This document shows, piece after piece, positions 21,401 through 33,599 of a DNA stretch of 64,000 bases. The stretch lies in NCBI GenBank assembly GCA_028751875.1, contig CM054156.1, forward strand, positions 53,838,980 through 53,902,979, given 5' to 3'. Positions within the stretch are counted from its first letter, which is position 1. Each line of letters starts with the position of its first letter. The notes under the pieces were generated by a model. The model made no database searches. It was not told the origin of the DNA and saw only the letters and a list, made by a program, of their open reading frames with translations. Made by a program: the position numbers and the translations under genes. Source of the DNA: Rapana venosa. Its lineage: Eukaryota; Mollusca; Gastropoda; Neogastropoda; Muricidae.

Positions 21401-24215
21401 CCAAACCCTAAAAAAGTTTTAATAATACTTTTAAACAGGAGCAAAACATAAATCAACAATCTGGAAAACAGGGGAAATAAAATCCATGAAACTAAAATTA
21501 AATATTAAATTTTGACTATGCAATAAACATTGCCCGTGGCCCAAAGGGGCTGTTTTGGGAATTTTCAAATAAAATTTTCCAAAGAGCCCTTTCAGAAAAT
21601 GTAGGAAAAAAAAGGGTTTTACAATAGGGCAATCAAATGTGAAAAGATTTTGGGAAATTGATCCCACAAAAGAAAACCTAACTTTTTTTACAAAAATTTG
21701 AAGGAATGCTTTTAAATTTTTTCAAAATATGGGTAAATTTTAACCCTTTGTCAGGTTATAAAATGGCGAATCTATTTGGGGGAGCCTTTAAAACAAAAAA
21801 ATTTTGGCATTTGGTGGGGACAATTTTTTTAAATGTCTTTAAACTTAAATTGATAAAGTTTCCTTTAACTTACCCCATAAAGTTTTTTTTATTTTTGGTA
21901 TCTTCCTGTATAAAAAAGGGGAACTTTCATTCTACCCGTTTTCCAATTTTGTCTTGGCCCCTTTCTTTGCAGCTTTGTCACCCCCACTCATTTAAAAAAA
22001 TTTCCCCCCCTGAAAGGCCCCAACAAAAGGGAAACGGGAAAACCTCTTAAACTTAGGGGGTTATGACTTTTTTTAATCTCAAAAAAAAATTCCTGGAGAC
22101 CTTTTTAAAATTTTGGGAAAGAAAATTATAGCATAAAAATTTACTGCTTGGAGTCAACACAAACAAAGATATAAAAAGGGAAAAGGGAAAAATTCAAGAA
22201 ATATAGCTAAGAGCCATAAGAACTGCAATAAGTTCAGTTGTAAATATTGAACGGGGTTTTCCAAGAAAAGTATGATTTCTAAATTTTTAAAGTGCGGGAA
22301 TGACAAATGCAAAAGCCTGTGTCATGATTTTCTAAAAAAGATCCATCAGTAAAAATTTTTTAAGCAGTCCATACTTTTTTCAATTTGACAAAAATTCTGC
22401 AACCATGATGTTTTGATTTTTTTTTTTTTTCATTAATGTAGGCTTTTCAAAACGTTTTATTCATCCCCCCGTAAAGGGAACAGGTAAAGTTTCCCTTTTT
22501 GTTTTTTCAAAATTCATATTTATTAAGTTAAGTTTTTTTAAAAAAGGCAATACTTTAAGTCCAATGGGCATTATACACAAAAAATTTTTTTACCCCTTTT
22601 TTGGAAAATTCGTTTCTGTTTGAACTTTTAATACTACAGGGCAAAATTTTTGTCATTCGTGCATGTGCTCCCTAACACAAATTTGTCCATGAAAGTTGTC
22701 CCATTCAGCTAGGGGAAGTTTTCCCAATTTCCTTATGAGTCCCTAAAGGTGGTTGCTTTGGGAAAGGTACCCCAAATGCAATTGCCTTTCAAACTATACT
22801 TTTGGGGTTTTTTTAAATAAAAAGATTTGGAGCACTGAAAAAGACTTCTTGTCCATAAGACAGTTTGGAAAAAACAAGTGACTTAGACAAGGGAAATTTT
22901 AAAGTGAAAATATCTTCCCCCCGGGCTGTCTGCCTAACCATTTTAAGAAAGTTAATTCATTTCCCCTTTTCTTTTGTTAAAAAGTATCGAATATGAGCAT
23001 TCCAAGTTAATTTTTTATGTAAGTTGAATGCCTAAAATTTTTTCCATATTTTTATTTTTGGAAAATTTGGGTCCCTTCCAAAGTAAACCCGTGGCATGTA
23101 TCTTGGGTCACTGCCATTATTAAAAAAACATAAAGGGGCGTTTTTTTGAAAATTTAAAGTCAGGCCCCTTTTCAAATATATATTTTTTAAATTATCTAGC
23201 TCTCTTGATATTTCTTTTTTGGGATAGTTTATCATCCTCTTTGTTGTAGCACGCTTCATAGTGCATTTATTCCCTAAAAATTTTTTATAAAAATATATAT
23301 ATATAATTTTTTATTTTTTCTCACATTTTTGCACAGGGCAACGTCTTTAGGGCCGTTTTGTGGGGAAATAAAACAGCCCAAAATTTTAAACCCGAAAAGA
23401 ACCCATAACTGAAAACCTTTTGGTAACCCCATATGCAATGGGCCTAAAATTTTTAATAAGCATTCTCTACTTCACTTTTCTACTTCTTTTTTAATAAAAA
23501 GCTTTTTAAAATAAAAGAAAAAAATTCCCCGAAAAACCAAAAGTCTTCAGTTTTTTTCTTCTTTCAGGGGTCCCGGGCTTGGGCCCCGGGAAAACAAACA
23601 ACGACATGGCTCTCCATTCCTTTCCCCGTTTTTCAGTCCCTCTCAATTTAGCTCATTGTTTGGGGCCCCCTTTTTTCGTTGTGAATTTTTTTAAGCTGTC
23701 TTGATTTTGTTCTTTTCTTCCTGCTCTTGTTTCCACAATTTTGCCAAAAATTTCCCCAAAAAAGTTTTCTGTCGGTCCCCTGAATTTTATGGCCGGGAAA
23801 AATTTGAGCTGTTTTCTCTGTTGGGGGTTGAGAAAGGGGACCCCTTGTTTCCCAGCCCTTTCCATTACTTCTGCATTAGTTTTTTTTTTTTGTCCCTGGA
23901 TTTTTCATGATTTTCCGGATGGAAAACCAAATTTAAATGCTTCAAATGCTGTTCTGTGCCTTTTGGGTGGGTCCAAACAAATCACAATTTTAAAAGAAAA
24001 TGGGCCCCTGCAAAAGGTCTCCCAAAAAATGGGTCTTTTTCTTTAGGGTTATCTTTTTGTTGGGAAAAATGCATTTTATTTTTGTTTAAAAATTGCCTTA
24101 GATTGAACCCAATTTTCTTTTTTATTTCTCTGGGCACACTTTCCGGCCCGGGGGCCCTTTATTTATGCAGGATTTTAGCATGGGAAAAAATTTTGGGCGT
24201 AAGGGTTTCTTTTCA
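21400..24215 (-). pseudogene. I-like LINE copy 2: RT thumb, RNase H and C-terminal region in noisy sequence
   Basis: Despite inflated homopolymers, minus-strand frames still show domains in the expected order going left. The RT thumb lies near 23040-23180 ('KRGLTLNFQKNA', 'CFFNNGSDPR', then 'VYFGRDP'). An RNase H start lies near 22195-22255 ('SIFTTELIAVLMALSYI', containing the conserved Glu of the 'TAEL' motif). A 'FDCPIV'-type C-terminal piece lies near 21600. It continues the RT at 24216-24650. Numerous frameshifts make it non-functional as written, and part of this may be consensus error. Confidence 0.6.
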
Positions 24216-25150
24216 TCAAAAAATGTTTCGAATAGATTTTTTTCTTTTCGCAAATTGTTGTTTGACCTGTGTTGTTAGCTTAACTAAGTTATCAATTGCT
24301 GATCTACCTTTTTGAAAGCCTGCTTGATTGACAGAAACTACCTTTTTTTTCTGACAGTAATACACAAGCCTCTTTAGAATAATTTTCTTCATAAGCTTAC
24401 CAATGTTAGAAGTCAGCGCTATGGGCCTATAGTTAGTTTTATCAGTTTTAGGCTTTCCTTGCTTATGAATGGGAACAATAAAAGACTGCTTCCAGTTCAT
24501 TGGCATTGCACCTTCAGTCCAACACTCTTGGAAAAGTTTATGCATTAAAAGAATGAAGGTTTCTGGTAGCTGTTTAATCATATCACTGGATGTGGCATCT
24601 AATCCAACAGAAGTTTTCTTATTAGGAAGGGAAAATAATATAAATTTTACTTCATTGATTGTTATTGGAGCATTTATGTATTCAGTATTATCAGAACATG
24701 GGTCTTTATATTTTTCTTTCTTCCCCTCAACTTGTCTGTATTTAGTGCTATGAGGTGAGAGGCCTTCAATACACAGACTCTGAGAACATATCTGGAAAGG
24801 CCTCAGCCTTTTCTACATTGGTTGGAAATTCATTGTTTTTAAGTTTAATTTGGGACAAGTTGGTAAAGTCACACTTTTTCTCATTTCATAAAATTTATCC
24901 CACACTTTGTTTAAGATCTTTTTTGATTTTGATCTTTGCTTGAACAAAACGAAGACTAAAATTGTTGTTTCACCTGAACTATGTTCATGTTGCTATAGCT
25001 TTTTGCCTGCTTCTGTTTTTCATGGTTTTCTGCCTTCTTATTTTATAAATATGTTTTATACATTAAACGTTTGTTTTGGGCACTGTTCCTTGCAAGCAGG
25101 TTTCCACCAAACATTTCCTGAAACTTCCTTGATTTTTTAAAGATTTAATG
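24216..25150 (-). pseudogene. I-like LINE copy 2: linker and N-terminal reverse transcriptase
   Basis: An open stretch of 121 codons (24581-24216) holds, in order, 'MNWKQSFIVPIHKQGKPKTD', 'KTNYRPIALTSNIGKLM', and 'VNQAGFQKGRSAIDNLVKLT'. These are the RT0-RT2 blocks typical of I-type LINEs. Upstream (to about 25150) broken frames give the endonuclease-RT linker, with a 'VWWKP'-like start matching 'VWWNESCEIA' in copy 1 at about 36380. The protein is the catalytic core of element replication by target-primed reverse transcription. Confidence 0.8.
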
Positions 25151-25429
25151 GTTGGGAATTTATAAGTAAGCAGCTTGAATGATGGCATTAGTAAAGGTTT
25201 GAAATATATTCATCTATGTTTTCAGAATCCAAGTGTTTGGGATTGTAGGCTGCAAGGATACTTTTAACGGGTTTCCCAAATTTGCTTCTTTATAGTTAAA
25301 TTTTGGGATTTATCTTTTTCAGTGGTTACGGGGACTGGGGATTTCATTAAAAGTAACAAAATATGTTAATGATCACTTCCCATTTTGTCTTCATAAATTG
25401 CCCACGTTTCAATTCGGTGCAAGAGCAGA

Positions 25430-26040
25430 AGATATTAAAAGACAGATTTAAAGGCGATTCCTTGTGATTAAGAGATGCAGGTATTTCTGGTGACATCTTC
25501 CATCATTTAGTAGGCCTTATACAATAAAAACAAGAATCTTTTTATATTTTCTAAAAAAATGATTGCAGGAGATGGATATACTTCCTTTATCCCAAAAGGG
25601 TGGCGTGAAGCGTTTTGAAGTCCCCTCTACCAGCTATTTCTGATTATCTTGTAGCGAGTGCAGCCATTCTGTATTATAGTCATTATTGCTTCCCTTAGGC
25701 AAATATACTGAAACAATGTTTCATGACCAAATGAACTGTAACCTTTACATGTTCAGCACGAGAATATGAATCTGTGATATAGTTAGGCATAGTGAACCAA
25801 CATCACTATAATCTTATTCCTACATGGATATATATTGCTGAATTAAACTTTACACCAACAGCATCCAGGTATTAAGAACCAGTGTGGTAGTATTAACCTT
25901 GAAGTCTTGGTAATTTACACTTCTTTACATTGAGGGACTGCAGGATGAGAGCTTGATAGCTGTTACTAGAAAGATGAACTAAATATGGTAAATTCATGGA
26001 GATGGATCTAGCATTCCACTGCATGACGTTAAGCATTAGT
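25430..26040 (-). pseudogene. I-like LINE copy 2: start of ORF2, endonuclease domain
   Basis: ORF2 begins at about 26036 with 'MLNVMQWNARSISMNLPYL', the canonical start of LINE apurinic-type endonucleases ('LNILQWNARSI'). 'ALILQSLNVKKCKLPRLQG' follows. After frame changes come an 'LPKGSNNDYNTEW' block, 'VEGDFKTLHA' in place of the 'GDFNAHH' catalytic block, and a 'PASLNHKESPLNLSF' block that matches 'IPDSANHRASAIDLSF' in copy 1. The conserved Asn of GDFN is not intact. Role in the family: nicks target DNA to prime reverse transcription. Confidence 0.7.
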
Positions 26041-26289
26041 GAGTTTTTAGAGACATTATACACAAAAAGCCCTAACTAATAAAATAAAAAATAAAAAACC
26101 CATAAAAACACAAATTTAAAATGTATTGGAGGTAACACTAAAGAAAGATCTTAATTAAAGGTGTCCAAGTGCACTAGTAATAAAAGTCCAGATAATTCAA
26201 TTAAAACAGCAATAAAAGAAAACAAAACAACAAATTATTCAGGATTGTGTAGAACAACTGCTGCGGATGTGAGCAGAAATCACAGTGTC

Positions 26290-26900
26290 TATTTTACTGT
26301 ACTAGATCTATAGCTGGTGCAAAGCAAAGACTACAAAATGTCACCATTCAAAATTATTTTCACCACAGAAACTTGTATGTCAGCATGTTGTCCTCCACCC
26401 CGGGTATCTGCTGGTAGACATGCTCGTACTGTGGCTGGTGTACACTGCTGCTGGTAGTGGTCGTCAAAGGCATAGGGTAGTGCTGGATGACGGTTCATGG
26501 GATGAAATTGCGTCTTGGTCTCCTCTTTGCTGTTTGCCAAAACAATCCATGAATATGCTTGCCAATGTTTCTAGCCAGAATACTGGAGCCTTTTGCATTT
26601 GGATTAAACAATCGTTGTAATGATAATGGGTGTACATATTTTCGTGGGAGACAAATGATACGTTGTTTAGATGGTATAACCCCAAGCAAGTCATTGCATT
26701 GAAGAGTTCTCTCTTTCATCTGAAGACTGGTTTTATCAGAGGACAATCTTGCTAATGACAATTTTGTCTCAGGAAAGGAAGCCAAAATCTGCTTCACATT
26801 ACTAAGCCAGGTGTTTGCTGGTCTTCTTGGGGACCACTTTTTAAGATCATTGTCCACAATGGATAACTACAGCAGTGGTTTTTGCATATCAGAGCATTAC
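26290..26900 (-). pseudogene. I-like LINE copy 2: ORF1 C-terminal half, SGNH-hydrolase-like
   Basis: The minus strand gives 'TAVVIHCG' followed, after a one-base shift, by 'NDLKKW' (26880-26840). This fits the block III G-x-N-D motif of SGNH/GDSL hydrolases. An open run to 26495 then contains 'WLSNVKQILASFPETKLSL', 'DKTSLQMKERTLQCNDLL' and 'LFNPNAKGSSILARNIGKHI'. The last resembles the 'HLNPKG..LLARNI' block that carries the catalytic His in this fold; here the His position is unclear. It lies just upstream of ORF2, where LINE ORF1 sits. The domain call is from motif pattern only. Confidence 0.6.
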
Positions 26901-26999
26901 TCATCATCTGAGGAATGTCACGTTTTATATGACTTCATCTTTCCACTCATAAGTCCATACGACTGTCCTAGACGTTAGGCGTTCACACCATTTAGAACA

Positions 27000-29540
27000 G
27001 AGTCCTGAAAAGGATGACAGTGGTCAGATCAAGAGTTGTCTTCTGTACATATGCTTGAACGCAGTTGGTTGTTTGCCCAAATTGTGTTTCATTGTGTCAG
27101 GTTGTTCTTTTTAGTTCCACCCTGTATTTAGTTGTACGTTACCTTCTGTTCCTAGAGGGTTTGGCCTGGTTGACTTCTGCCCAGAAGATGTGGGAGGGGT
27201 CAGCCGTTGACGGCGCCGCATAGGTGGCAGGCCGTGATGGGGGCGGATGACAGTTGCTCCGTCTGGGTTGCTGTTGTCATCCTGGAGATTTTACCAGCAG
27301 ATCCAATGCCGTGCCGCTTGCCGCCAACACTGGGGTCTGGTCTGCACCGTCTTCTCAGGGGTCACCTTCTCCACAAGTATCAGAATTGTGGGGGCTTCAG
27401 ATCTAAGATGGTGGACCATTTTGTTGTTGAACCTTGATGACTGTTTACATTGTCATTGTAACATTGTTTTTGATGAAGATGTCCAGAGTTTTGACTTAGA
27501 GTTATCATTAATTTGCAGACCTGGAAGGACCATTGTCACTGCCGTCTCTGGACATTGTCTGAATTCGCAATTCGTAGGATAGCATGATATAGGATCAGGT
27601 ACGCCTTGTTTAGTCATTTTCTGTTCTTATGCGTTTGCCCTCAGCACTCATTTAGTAAGACTGCTTGGTGTTTTGCCATGTTGAAGACTTTTTCCTACTT
27701 TCTTTAATTTAAGTCTGTTCACTCAAGTGTGATATTAGACAAAAGATAGTGTATACAATATATATAAAGAATGTGAGTGTATTGTGTGTGTGTGAGAGTA
27801 GTGTGTGTGTGGTGTGTGTGTGGTGTGTCTGTTGTGTGTGTATGTGTTGTGGGTTTTGGTTTGTTTGTTTGTATGTTAGTGTTTTACCTATTATGTCTGT
27901 ACAGAGAAATAAAAGAAAAAAGATAACAATGAAATTATCCGAGGATGAGGTGGGGGAGGGAGGCATTGAAACATCTTAAAACTGCAGCAAAACAATTACA
28001 AAAGTTTGCCAACATGTGCTTCTAACATTAACAACTACATCTCTAACATACCACATTAACGGCCACTAAATGTTCAAATGACATTATTTTGAAATCATAT
28101 CTACAAAACTGCTACCAGAAAAATTGGTATTCACAATGAAGACTGACAAGCTTATGTGATCAGTCAGAGCCACATAGACAAGTTATCTGTTTAAAAATGT
28201 GTCCTAAATGCATCCAATCTGAACCTGTGATCATACTTCCCACCAGTCTGTTATGAAAATGACCACTCTGACTGTAACAGACCTGTGTTGTTCCTTTTTG
28301 GTATTGTTTTGCAACTGTGGATTTGTTGGATTTTTTTTTCTTTGCTTTAGTTTTTAGCTGTAGTGAAGTGTTTCTGTCACAAGAGTTGGCATTTCATCTT
28401 CTGCCCTGGTCAGGAAAGGTTGCAGCTGTCTAAGTGGCCTTGGTTTGACATCTAGTCACTTCACCTAGATGAAGTGGTATGTTGATAAAGATTGTTTTTA
28501 TTTTTATTTTTAAATTCTGTTGCTTTAATTTAGGAAAGTAGTGCAGTGAAATGGATTCTGTATAGGTTTGTGAGTGTGGTGGTTCGTGTTCGGGGAAACA
28601 ACAAAACTCAAAAAAGAAAGGTTTAAGGAATAAAAACCTATATCTATTAATACTGGGTACTAAAGTGGGGGTTCTTTTCTGGTATCTGTGTAGGCTTTTA
28701 ATTTTTTGCCCCTGTACTGACCCACTTGGGGAGAATCCCAGTAGCTGACCCAGTCTGTCCAACCCCCTAGGACAACCCCACCCGACCTGAGGGATAAAGG
28801 TGTGGCGGGTTGGAGGCCAGGGCGGAGCGTGTCAGCAGTGAAAGACTTCCTTCAAAGAAAGGTCGTCAGTGATTTTTTTTTAATGTTTTATAGCAAAATT
28901 ACAGCCAAGTCGTGTTGTTGTTGTTTTTTCTGTACATAGTTCCAGAATTGGACAAGGAAAGACATATGTTTTTTATCTGAGCCAGAGAGCTCAAAACTGT
29001 CTTGTCTACAAGAACTTTGGGGTGGTATTAATTAAACTTCATTGTGCTAGAGAGGCAGGAAGTTGATGGACTTTTAGGTAATATAAGTTCCCTTGAGAAC
29101 TAAAATATAATATTGTTTTAAACATGGATGAAGTGAACTGGAAACTGTTTGGGTTGAATGAATTGTAAATATGAATATAAAAATTAATTTCTGCTTCTTT
29201 TGATTATTGAAAAATATTATTTGTGGGACAGATTGATTTAATAATGAATAAATGAGAGTATATAATTGAAATCTTGAGTGTGACGTAAAAACAATAATAA
29301 TAATAATAAAAATAAAAATTTAATAAATGGAATTTATATGGGCACTGTATCTTGCACAGACAAATCAAAGGCTTGCACTCAACTCATTCTTAAACAGTCA
29401 TGCGACCAATAGAAGTAGTAGTTGTAGAATGTAGGTGGAAAGAAACGTGAGATTGTTGTGATTGTTGTTTCCCTTTAATCAACTTACCTATTTCATGTGA
29501 CTGGAGTCAGTTTTCGCCCCTGCTACACTGACTCTTAATG
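27000..29540. other. No gene recognised; one GT repeat
   Basis: 27000-27600 is GC-richer and holds overlapping open stretches (27207-27582 on the plus strand) with no domain that I recognise. It may be 5' UTR or ORF1 start of I-like copy 2, which is inference from position. 27701-27745 is a palindromic motif beside a GT tract (27785-27850). 28000-29300 is AT-rich. An (ATA)n run lies at 29294-29312. 28720-28840 is a GC-rich island without homology that I can name. Confidence 0.4.
27701..27850 (+). repeat. Palindromic motif plus GT tract
   Basis: 'gtctgttcactcaagtgtg' (27713-27731) runs into 'atattagac', an imperfect palindrome, followed after about 40 bases by GT repeats. The same motif beside GT repeats occurs at 39091-39135 and, more decayed, at 21161-21203. 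Confidence 0.6.
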
Positions 29541-30230
29541 AATGTTCACGCAAAGAGTACTTTCGTTGGCTGTTGACACGGTTCCAAGAAGCTTTTTTCA
29601 GCAGAAGTAGGCCCTCCTGAAGACTGAGTGGAAGGTTCAGGGTGCTGTAACTTCAGAGTCGTGTCCATGGCAGCAGCTTTGGCTAACGGGTCAGTTTTCT
29701 CATTGCTGTGGTTCCACAATGTGACGGAATCCAGCAAAAGGCAAGGGTAGTACCTTGTAGGAAAGAAAATGTATAGGTGCCCAAATTTTAATGATTAATT
29801 CCCTCTTACCTTAGTATTTAAATGCTTTTAATGCTTGCAAAACCGACTTTAGAATCAATACAAAACAGCACCAAAATACATTGATATGCAGATTTAATTT
29901 TAAAAAATTTAAGGTCATTAATATAGCTATAAGTTCCGCAGTATAGAATGAAAATTTTTTGTCTAAATAAGATTTTTCTATCTTTAATGCAGGAACTCCC
30001 AAAGCAGATCAGCATCCCACAGTCGACAACCAAACACAGTAAAAACTTTAAAATAACCACAAAATTGTTTCTCAATGTGCTCTAGCTATTGCGCAACAGC
30101 AGGACTTTCTTCTTTTTTGTTTATTAGAATAATCAATATCAATTTCAGCCCTGTTTAATTCCCACTTTGGATTGTGGAGAAAAAACTGGGTGAGATGCTA
30201 CATTTCTGACATTCATTCCTGAAGAGTGAA
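29340..30230 (-). pseudogene. I-like LINE copy 1: RNase H domain and C-terminus
   Basis: Reading leftward on the minus strand, 30002-29811 gives 'VPALKIEKSYLDKKFSFY' then 'TAELIAILMTLNFLKL' and 'LKSVLQALKAF'. These are the RNase H core with the conserved Glu of TAEL and the 'DSKSVLQAL' strand (its Asp lost here). At about 29740-29700 'FCWIPSHCG', then after a shift 'NEKTDPLAKAAAMD', match the 'IPSHVGIPGNEKAD' catalytic end of RNase H. RNase H downstream of RT places this LINE in the I group. Frames are broken, so it is inactive. Confidence 0.8.
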
Positions 30231-30254
30231 CAGATCAGGTGTAAGAACTGATTG

Positions 30255-30478
30255 TGTCAGTGATTTTTATGTGTGTGTGTTTGTGTGTGTGCATGTGTGT
30301 CCCGTGCGTGCGTGAGTGCATACGTGCTGCACATGGATTTGAAATCGTTGTTCATTATGTTTAAGGAGAGTTGCATACCTGTAAATGATTGAGTGCAAGC
30401 GCTTCGATTTTTTTTGTTTTTTACAAGATTCAGCGCTATATAAATTTTCCATATATTATCATTATTATTATTATTTAG
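30255..30478 (+). mobile_element. 5'-truncated L2-like 3' tail inserted in I-like copy 1
   Basis: It starts in a GT tract (30265-30295), continues with 'cacatggatttgaaatcg' and 'tgtttaaggagagttgcat', and ends with 'gcgcttcgatttttttt', 'acaagattcagcgctata' and (ATT)n. This is the terminal about 220 bases of the L2-like LINE, in the orientation opposite to its host element. The host's minus-strand coding traces continue on both sides. Confidence 0.8.
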
Positions 30479-30479
30479 C

Positions 30480-31300
30480 CCTTTTAGGAAAATCTACATT
30501 GATTTTAAATGAAGTTCTTTAATATTAGAATTTTGAATTGTCGAACTTTCAAAATTACTTTGCAGAGGCAAGTTAATTTGTTCTTCAAAAGGTAAGATTT
30601 TATTTCAGCTTAAAATTTTTTTTAAGTTGATGCATGTACAGGAACACCAATTGCCAACTTGAATGACTTACTGTCTACACTCTACATTTTTCTTTGCAAA
30701 AATTTTTGGAGCAGAGAAAAAATTTCCCGTGCATAAGTTAATCTAGATCAAACAAGTTTCTGTTGCTAAATGGATAAGAGATTACATATCTTGGCCCCAG
30801 TATTGCTTGCTCACCATTTTTAGCAAATTAATACTTTTTTTTAGCTTTGGTCAGGACATATTTAATGTGATTATTCCCTGAAAGTTTTGTGGTGAGAAAT
30901 ACCCTAGAAAATTTTTTTTTTCTTTATATGCTAACACAGAATCTCCCATTTTAAAGGAAGGGATGCCCATGGATTGTAGCCAGTGTTGAAACGCATCATC
31001 TGGGATTTTCTGAGATAGCATTAATCCCTTTTCTTTCATAAAGGTATATATCTTATTTAATCATTTGTTGATAAACCCTTTCTAATATATTTAGACATCT
31101 TATTGGAGTTCCTTTTCATGTTACTTTCATCCTATGCAAAATCATCTGCATATTGAACCAATACAATATTGTTGGACACTATAATTGGGGAAGATCATAT
31201 TTAAGATATTAAAGAGTATAGTGCCATACTGATCCTTGGGGGAATCCCCTTATCTAAAATCTTGGATTAGAAATATGCATTTCCAATTGTTTGAATGATA
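30480..31300 (-). pseudogene. I-like LINE copy 1: C-terminal half of reverse transcriptase
   Basis: From the right, the minus strand shows a GFPQGSV block (31254-31233; the family consensus is GIPQGS) and 'VLVQYADDFA' (31163-31133) with the catalytic YADD intact. The thumb region follows with 'FQHWLQSMGIPSFKMGDSV', 'KKNFLGYFSP' and a 'SINLLKMVSKQYWGQDM' block that corresponds to the usual 'LNLLRxLSxTxWGAD'. The first half of the same RT lies at 35400-36100 beyond the inserted L2-like LINE. Confidence 0.8.
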
Positions 31301-32169
31301 TGTGTGGTGACCTATGCGCCTGGCGCAGCATGGTTTCTGTCTCTGTGTTTGAATGCCAAGTTTTTGTGTTTCTGCGGACGTCTTTTCAAGAAAGTTTTTT
31401 GCATCGTTGTGTTTGTGTTGGAACGCCGAATTCGTTTGTTCAGAACCATTTTATTCATCATCATTGACTTTTCGAAATAATTAAATTAATAATTTTTTCA
31501 TCCTGTTGATATAATATATTTTCTTTTTCCAAATCTTCAGTCGGACTTATACTTGTGTTCCCTGATCGTGCTGGTCCTTGGCGACCCTTTATACTCTGAC
31601 CCTGCCCGCAGCCTAAATCTTTTTTCACAACATGATCCCGATTTCAAATCTCCCCCACCACCACCACCCCAGTGTTTCGCCACCCCACACTATGACAATA
31701 ACTGTTGAAGACATAAAGGCATTGTCCTCACGTGATTCTACCCCATACACTACGAACTTAAACAGCGTATTTCAAACTTGGGACTTTACTACCAGCAAAA
31801 AAACGAGGAACACGCGCAGGCAGACTCTCGCCTGTGTCGTGTTTCCCCTACATCTGTCTCCCCCTCACCTCTAGACTTCACTGCCACAACGACCATAACC
31901 ATCCGCAACACTCCACATCTCACTGCCCTCTACCAGATGCTCCATCCTCTGCCTGTGACTCCGCTGTCAGCAATGTGTAACACAGTGGTGATAAGACTAC
32001 AGACCCCCTGTTAAACCAGTTCTTTCACCGTCCTATCACAACCTGACTGCCACTCAACACTGGTCTAGCTCTTCCACTGCGAACATCTCTACATCATCCC
32101 ACCGTCCTCTTTTCTCTGAGAGTCCCCTGCACTCACCACGTCATCTTCAACCTCTCTGCCTCCTCAACC

Positions 32170-33350
32170 TGTCTCACGTCTGTTTACTTAATGCCCAATC
32201 TGTTTGCCCTGATAGAAAGCCGACCTTATTCCGATTTCATAACTGAAAACAGAACATCGATATTATCTTTCTCACAGAAACCTGCTTAACCTACAAGGGT
32301 CATAGAACCAAAAATAAAAGACTGACATCAACCTGCTACAAAACGTTTCGTTCCCGTCGACCCTCCCGTGGAGGTGGCATTGCATCATCTATCAAAGACA
32401 CACTGCATTCAGCTATTTCTTTCTGCCCACTCCTACCTTTCCTCACCTGAATCTTTTGAATTTGTGAACACAACCTCACCTTGACCCGTCCATTCTATTG
32501 CTTACTGCTGTCTTACATACCGCCCACCTCCACCGTAAGAACAACCTGACTTCTTCATTTTTCCATCAAGATTCCAAATCTCTCCTCGATCATACAGCTT
32601 CACCCCCAAAGCTCATCATTCTCGGTGACTTCAATTCCACTACGACCAACCATTCCGCTTTCTATGTCAAACGTCTTCTCTATTTCTTTATCAATACCAC
32701 TCTCTGTCCAGCTAGTAAACGAAGCAACACATAGATCCGGTCATATCCTTAACTGGCTCATTACTGATGTTCACATGTCTGTTCACCTCGTCCGTCAACT
32801 GACCAACTGCTTTCTGATCATTTCCGCTATTCTTTTCAATCCTAATGTCGCAAAGCCTTATCAGAAAAAAGAAGTGCATCACCCCTACGAAACCTCAAGC
32901 CATAGACATCAATACGTTCTCTTCAAAAAGCTCTAAACTCCTGTCACAAATCCCTGACCTTACTGATCTCAAAACACTATAAACACGTCACAGCCAACTG
33001 CTTGATGACACGCACCTCCCACTAACCATTTTCTCCCGATCGGGCCCTTTGCCCCATGTACAACCATGATATTTGTGGCAAAGCGCAAACCGCCCGACAA
33101 CTAGAACGGCAATGGCGAAAAACTCAAAACTGAAAAAAAAACAAACACTTTTTTCGAAAACAAACCGAAAACAAAGAGTCAAAACCTTAATCCCACTCAG
33201 CAACAGACAAACTACTACTCTGCGTCAAGTTCTTGATGCCACGATCCAGAAATCTTCTTTTTCCCTCACCTCAACGCTTCTTGGATCTGCCAAAGACAAG
33301 TCCTCTGCCTACTATCCACAGTACACTCTGAAACTTCCCTGATATATTTT
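32170..33350 (+). pseudogene. L2-like copy 2: endonuclease and linker
   Basis: Near 32180-32310 frames read 'LLNAQSVCPDRK', then 'NIDIIFLTETCL', the standard N-terminus of CR1/L2 endonucleases (usual form: LNARS, DI..LTETWL). 'RGGGIASSIKDT' follows near 32365-32400. 'PPKLIILGDFNSTT' near 32607-32645 carries the GDFN catalytic block. Downstream the linker contains 'RPLCPMYNHDICGKAQ'-type sequence (33040-33080) and 'VLDATIQKSSFSL' (33228-33270). Interruptions throughout make it inactive. Confidence 0.75.
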
Positions 33351-33599
33351 CCTCGTTCTTCTCTGACAAAGTCCGTATACATTCGCTCCAGACGATCATG
33401 GCTCATTTCCAACCTGTACCATCCTGATCCCCAATTCATTGGCACTCCTCTCCTTTCCCTTCAGCCAACAAGCGACGAAGAAAAATCCGGAACATTTTAA
33501 ATAACTGACCATAAAATCATGCGATCCTCAGACCTGTACCTGCTTCTCTTTTCAAAAAGTGCCTTCCGCAGCTGATACCAACTATAACCAAAAATAGTA

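Noticed and set aside
26464..26694. Second open frame overlapping the SGNH-like region
   Set aside because: Its reading alternates with the better frame at indel sites. It is the same remnant in a shifted frame, not a separate gene.
27207..27582. Two overlapping plus-strand open frames of 76 and 111 codons
   Set aside because: No domain, signal or homologous pattern recognised. Open stretches on both strands suggest GC-driven chance. Kept only as part of an unassigned interval.
31632..32014. Possible separate ORF1 protein of the L2-like LINE
   Set aside because: The Pro/Thr/Ser-rich pieces sit where an ORF1 or N-terminal extension would lie, but frames are broken and no ORF1 domain can be identified. 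Left within the element.
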